Shown here: positions 6,510-8,878 of the stretch, piece after piece
Numbering within the stretch: position 1 is the first letter of the stretch
How the letters are laid out: each line of letters opens with the position of its first letter
Source of the DNA: Desulfurococcales archaeon
GTDB lineage: Archaea > Thermoproteota > Thermoprotei_A > Sulfolobales > Desulfurococcaceae
Assembly (NCBI GenBank): GCA_027028805.1
Contig: JALVHX010000203.1
Location: forward strand, 1-8,878
Direction of reading: 5' to 3'
Length of the DNA stretch: 8,878 bases
Notes under the pieces: model-generated
The model's input: the letters and a program-made list of their open reading frames with translations, nothing else
Database searches by the model: none
Told to the model about the DNA's origin: nothing
Made by a program: the position numbers and the translations under genes

Positions 6510-7235
6510 TTACCCATGGATCTTCTTTAGTATCTGCTGTAGCTCTTCGCGGCTCATTATCCTGAACTTCTTCTCATCGATATCGATATAGCCTATCTCT
6601 ATTCTCTTCTCGTTCAGCTCCTCGCCCACGGCTTTCTCGAGCGCCTTTACGCCTAATGCTATTATATCCTCGATATCTATGTCGTAGCGATAGTTTTTCT
6701 CCAGATACTCCATTACAACCTGGCTCTTGTCGCCGAGTGCATAGGCGTAGTAGCTCATGTATTTCCCGCTCGGCTCAGTTATGTATAGCTGAGGCCCCTT
6801 CTTGTCCACGCCCGCGAAGATCATTGAGACGCCGAAAGGCCTAACACCCGCATGCTGTGTATACGCCTGCTTGATATCACATACCTGCTTAGCGAGATAC
6901 TCCACCGTTATGGGCTCATCATAGGTTAGACGATGCCTTATCGCAACCAGCCTAGCATAGTCTATGAGGACGCGGCCGTCGCTGGCTATGCCTGCAAAGC
7001 TCACACCTATATGGTCGTCGACTATAAAGATCTTTTGAAGCGCATCGGGGTCTATGAGGGGGCTGATAATCCTTTTCTCGACAACGACCGCGGCCCCGCC
7101 ACGGCCTCTTATCCCTATAGTGGTCCAGCCGCGCCTAACGGCCTCGAAGGCGTATTCCACCTGATATATCCTGCCGTCAGGTGAGAATATTGTGATTGCT
7201 CTATCATATCCCATAGCGGGAGGCCCAAAGCTCAT
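6510..7235 (-). CDS. psmA: 20S proteasome subunit alpha
   Basis: Alpha subunits form the outer heptameric rings of the 20S proteasome, gate the chamber and dock the regulatory ATPase PAN or Cdc48. The 241-residue product starts with the gating tail and the alpha signature GYDRAITIFSPDGRIYQVEYA (9-29). This is followed by GWTTIGIRG, as in other alpha subunits, with no catalytic N-terminal Thr. Lys68 in DALQKIF fits the conserved lysine of the pocket that receives the ATPase HbYX tail. RPFGVSMIFAGVD (132-144) is another family block. The ATG at 7235 is preceded by AAGGTTGATC, a reasonable ribosome-binding site. Beta subunits are not in this window. Confidence 0.96.
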   Translation of the reverse strand: MSFGPPAMGYDRAITIFSPDGRIYQVEYAFEAVRRGWTTIGIRGRGGAAVVVEKRIISPLIDPDALQKIFIVDDHIGVSFAGIASDGRVLIDYARLVAIRHRLTYDEPITVEYLAKQVCDIKQAYTQHAGVRPFGVSMIFAGVDKKGPQLYITEPSGKYMSYYAYALGDKSQVVMEYLEKNYRYDIDIEDIIALGVKALEKAVGEELNEKRIEIGYIDIDEKKFRIMSREELQQILKKIHG

Positions 7236-7301
7236 AGCTGATCAACCTTCCTTATTCACTAATAACTGTATCCTGTCCATCTCTATTACCGTGAAATAGA
7301 C

Positions 7302-7320
7302 ATTATTAATGTTACCTCAT
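7302..7320 (-). promoter_or_regulatory. Possible psmA promoter region
   Basis: Two AT-rich candidates are visible on the minus strand: TTTATGAGG (about 7313-7321) and ACATTAATAATG (about 7301-7312). Either would give a leader of 40-60 nt containing the AAGGTTGATC ribosome-binding site. No single best TATA box can be chosen by eye. Confidence 0.3.
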
Positions 7321-7429
7321 AAAGCCCTTTTCCCCGAGCTCTCTCAGAAGGTAGTCCCTTCTTCACAGCCCCGGACACGGGCTCCGTCGATGCGTGGCAT
7401 CATCACCTATTTGGCATGGAACAAGGGCT
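7321..7429 (-). ncRNA. Candidate structured RNA between the C/D RNA and psmA
   Basis: On the minus strand this 109-nt GC-rich segment can close on itself: AGCCCTTGTTCC at the 5' end pairs with GGAAAAGGGCT at the 3' end (about 11 bp with one bulged G). Inside, three hairpins are available: GATGC-CAC-GCATC, AGCCC-GTGTCCG-GGGCT and AGAAGG-GACTA-CCTTCT. It also contains C/D-like boxes: GTGATGA (7400-7406), GTGAAGA (as a C' box, about 7360-7366) and CTGA (7344-7347), with a 12-nt segment between the last two. So it is either a second C/D guide RNA or another folded RNA, or the folded upstream leader of psmA. It is not a tRNA, because no T-loop sequence is present. No family can be named. Confidence 0.3.
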
Positions 7430-7450
7430 GATAACAAGTGTCTATGTGGT

Positions 7451-7521
7451 ATAGCGTATCAGTTCGTCGCGAGCTCTTCATCTCGTTGGATCAACTGGGA
7501 CGGCCTCATCATCTACGCTAT
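7451..7521 (-). ncRNA. Box C/D guide sRNA, double guide, predicted 23S rRNA targets
   Basis: This would be a 2'-O-methylation guide RNA that assembles with L7Ae, Nop5 and fibrillarin. On the minus strand the order is: 5' stem ATAGCGTA (7521-7514); one G; C box ATGATGA (7512-7506); 11-nt guide GGCCGTCCCAG; D' box TTGA (7494-7491); 9-nt spacer; C' box ATGAAGA (7481-7475); 12-nt guide GCTCGCGACGAA; D box CTGA (7462-7459); 3' stem TACGCTAT (7458-7451). The terminal stem is 8 perfect base pairs, and guide lengths and spacing are textbook archaeal. The D' guide can pair with CUGGGGCGGUC, the 23S P-loop (11 pairs, two G-U). The D guide can pair with CGUCGUGAG of helix 93 (9 pairs, one G-U). By the fifth-nucleotide rule the targets are near G2252 and U2593 (E. 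coli numbering). rRNA sequences are from memory. Confidence 0.8.
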
Positions 7522-7534
7522 CTATACGGTATAG
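7522..7534. repeat. Inverted repeat at the predicted start of the C/D RNA
   Basis: CTATAC-G-GTATAG is a perfect 6-bp inverted repeat with a single central base, directly adjoining the 5' stem of the C/D RNA and covering its predicted transcription start. CTATACC recurs just beyond the RNA's 3' stem. It could be a protein-binding site or part of an alternative 5' fold. Confidence 0.4.
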
Positions 7535-7548
7535 TAGATGTGTTTCCC

Positions 7549-7557
7549 CTTTTTAAG
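7549..7557 (-). promoter_or_regulatory. TATA element of the C/D RNA
   Basis: The minus strand reads CTTAAAAAG two bases after the aminotransferase TGA stop. Its centre is about 26 bp upstream of position 7527, placing the start site within a few bases of the RNA's 5' stem at 7521. This matches an independently transcribed small RNA. Confidence 0.55.
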
Positions 7558-7559
7558 AA

Positions 7560-8669
7560 TCATAGGGCCGAGACTATGTCTATCGCCTTTTTTATACCGC
7601 CTTCATCCATGAAGCCCATCATGCCTATTCTTATCAATTTATCGGCCATCTCGGCCACACCTGTGGCGATAAGTATTCCATATTTTTTCTTTACATAATC
7701 CACTATGCTGATCGCGTTGTTTTTCTCTATGACTAGCACGGAGCGCGATCTATACTCGTTGTTTTCTGGAAATATTTTCAAGCCCTTCTTTTCAGCATAT
7801 CTGTATATTTTCTCTGATCTCTTCTTATGCATCTCTATAAACTTATCTATACCGTATCTATGTATCTTTTTCAACGCAACATATAGTGCATACATATTGT
7901 TTGTGGGCGGCGTGGTAGGTATCCATCCATGCTCACGCTTGTATCTAATGTACATTGGGATATCATAGTAGTAGGGAACGCTCCTATGCCTCCTCGCGGC
8001 CTCGACTGCTTCTATGGCCCGTTTATTGAGCGTGATTATCGCGAGGCCTGGGGGCGCGCCTATAGCCTTCTGCGGCGCCGCGACCACTACATCTATGCCC
8101 CAATCACTGGCCTTGAGCTCTTCTGCGCCGATGCTGGATACCGCGTCTAGTATAAAGATGGCGTTGTTCTTTCTACAGATCCTTGCCAGCTCGTCTATAT
8201 ACCTCGCCGTTACACCGGTGCTGGTCTCGTTGTGAACCATCGTGACCACGCTGTATTCCCTGTTCTCCACCCGCCCAAGTATCTCGTCGAGGGATGGGAG
8301 GGTGCCGGGAGCTGTCTCGAGGACGTCGACGCTCCTACTATACCTCCGCACCATCCACTCAAGCCTCTTCGCGAAGAACCCGTATTTCACTACGAGTACA
8401 CGGGATTTCTCTGTGAGGAGGTTAGCGTATACCATGTCGAGGCCCAGGGTGGCGGAGCCGGGGGCCAGTATGGTTTCTCCATCACCTCTCCTGAGCCCTA
8501 CCAGCTCATCATACATCCTCGTTATCTCCAGGTATAGGCTGGAGAACTCGGGTATCCTGTGGCTTATCGGCTTGATCGCGGCCGCTCTCAATACTTCATC
8601 TTCTATATCTATCGGGCCTGGGAGAAGGATCTTCTTGATCTTCTTAATATCATCCAGTAGATCCCCCAT
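7560..8669 (-). CDS. Class V (serine-pyruvate/alanine-glyoxylate type) aminotransferase
   Basis: This is a cytosolic PLP enzyme of fold type I, in the family of serine-pyruvate, alanine-glyoxylate and serine-glyoxylate aminotransferases; the exact substrates cannot be read off. The 369-residue product has the opening LLPGPIDIEDEVL (15-27) and SHRIPEFSSLY (36-46). LAPGSATLGLD (68-78) is the cofactor phosphate loop, VHNETSTGV (145-153) follows, and Asp175 in LDAVSSIGAEE contacts the PLP ring nitrogen. Lys201 in APQKAIGAPPGLA binds PLP. The length is close to the family norm, so it is complete. The ATG at 8669 has weak GCGGGGCG upstream. It lies 21 bp after the membrane-protein gene. Its last third is visibly richer in A+T and in Lys/Ile codons than the first two thirds. 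It is not part of the exosome-proteasome theme and may simply adjoin it. Confidence 0.9.
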   Translation of the reverse strand: MGDLLDDIKKIKKILLPGPIDIEDEVLRAAAIKPISHRIPEFSSLYLEITRMYDELVGLRRGDGETILAPGSATLGLDMVYANLLTEKSRVLVVKYGFFAKRLEWMVRRYSRSVDVLETAPGTLPSLDEILGRVENREYSVVTMVHNETSTGVTARYIDELARICRKNNAIFILDAVSSIGAEELKASDWGIDVVVAAPQKAIGAPPGLAIITLNKRAIEAVEAARRHRSVPYYYDIPMYIRYKREHGWIPTTPPTNNMYALYVALKKIHRYGIDKFIEMHKKRSEKIYRYAEKKGLKIFPENNEYRSRSVLVIEKNNAISIVDYVKKKYGILIATGVAEMADKLIRIGMMGFMDEGGIKKAIDIVSAL

Positions 8670-8690
8670 TTTACATGCGCCCCGCTACAG

Positions 8691-8876
8691 CTAGACGTGT
8701 GGACGGGACTCGACTAATCCGAGCACTGATAGGAGAAGCGCGGCGGATACTCCGAGGGTGAAGAAGAACAATGCTGGCCAGGGGAAGGGCGTTGTATAGG
8801 CTGTGATCAAGGTGACCGCGAGTATAAGGCCGCCTAGACCTATCCCGGTTGCACGCACACTCTTATCTACGGGCAC
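8691..8876 (-). CDS. Small two-helix membrane protein, possibly 5'-truncated
   Basis: I do not recognise a family. From the GTG at 8876 the product has 61 residues. It starts with a short charged segment (PVDKSVRATG), then a hydrophobic helix (about 11-29, GIGLGGLILAVTLITAYTT), a Pro-containing turn, a second helix (about 32-53, WPALFFFTLGVSAALLLSVLGL) and a short tail ESRPHV. It has the look of a small helical-hairpin integral membrane protein. The start is only two bases from the window edge, so the true gene may extend further. It ends 21 bp before the aminotransferase ATG, so the two may share a transcript. Function is unknown. Confidence 0.55.
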   Translation of the reverse strand: MPVDKSVRATGIGLGGLILAVTLITAYTTPFPWPALFFFTLGVSAALLLSVLGLVESRPHV

Positions 8877-8878
8877 TA

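Noticed and set aside
7323..7429. tRNA-like cloverleaf: 7-bp acceptor-like stem and a 5-bp hairpin with a 7-nt loop containing GTC.
   Set aside because: No T-arm GTTCRA sequence, no D-loop GG, and the other hairpin loops have the wrong sizes; the resemblance is superficial.
7301..7429. H/ACA guide RNA interpretation of the folded segment, with ACA in the minus-strand TAACATT.
   Set aside because: The ACA lies too far from the end of the closing stem, and no clear pseudouridylation pocket can be drawn.
8242..8694. 150-codon plus-strand open frame opposite the aminotransferase start.
   Set aside because: Ser/Arg-rich antisense shadow of a well-conserved PLP enzyme; no family features.

Overview
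The window is a housekeeping block from a hyperthermophilic crenarchaeon, most likely of the Desulfurococcales type. The evidence is an archaeal gene set (20S proteasome alpha subunit, SBDS, Rrp4-Rrp41-Rrp42 exosome, ribosomal protein L37Ae, Brix protein, Pcc1, prefoldin beta, aEF-2), GGTG-type ribosome-binding sites, frequent GTG/TTG starts, AT-rich TATA elements and heavy use of AGG/AGA/ATA codons. All recognised protein genes lie on the minus strand, so transcription runs from high to low coordinates. The order matches the archaeal proteasome-exosome superoperon known from comparative genomics.

In transcription order: 8876-8691 is a small two-helix membrane protein that may be cut by the window edge. 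8669-7560 is a class V (serine-pyruvate/alanine-glyoxylate type) aminotransferase. 7559-7236 has no protein gene, but it contains a very well-formed box C/D guide RNA (7521-7451) with its own TATA element, and a second GC-rich segment that can fold (7429-7321). 7235-6510 is psmA. A 190-bp spacer follows, with small inverted repeats and a likely promoter. 6319-3286 is the tightly packed cassette SBDS-rrp4-rrp41-rrp42. It is followed by a T-run and a new promoter, then rpl37ae, a Brix/Imp4-like gene, pcc1, prefoldin beta, a DUF3194 gene and a DHH-family phosphoesterase (3130-220). 114-1 is the first 38 codons of aEF-2, behind its own promoter.

The genes share a theme of making, checking and degrading RNA and protein. 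The exosome trims and degrades RNA 3' to 5'. SBDS and Brix proteins act in large-subunit maturation. L37Ae and aEF-2 belong to the translation machinery. Prefoldin and the proteasome handle folding and turnover of new proteins. Pcc1 is a subunit of the KEOPS tRNA-modification complex. The C/D RNA fits this theme: both of its guide segments can pair with conserved peptidyl-transferase-centre segments of 23S rRNA (the P-loop and helix 93).

The best candidate for something not already annotated is this C/D RNA at 7451-7521, followed by the foldable segment next to it. No mobile element, CRISPR array or recognisable tRNA/rRNA gene was seen.
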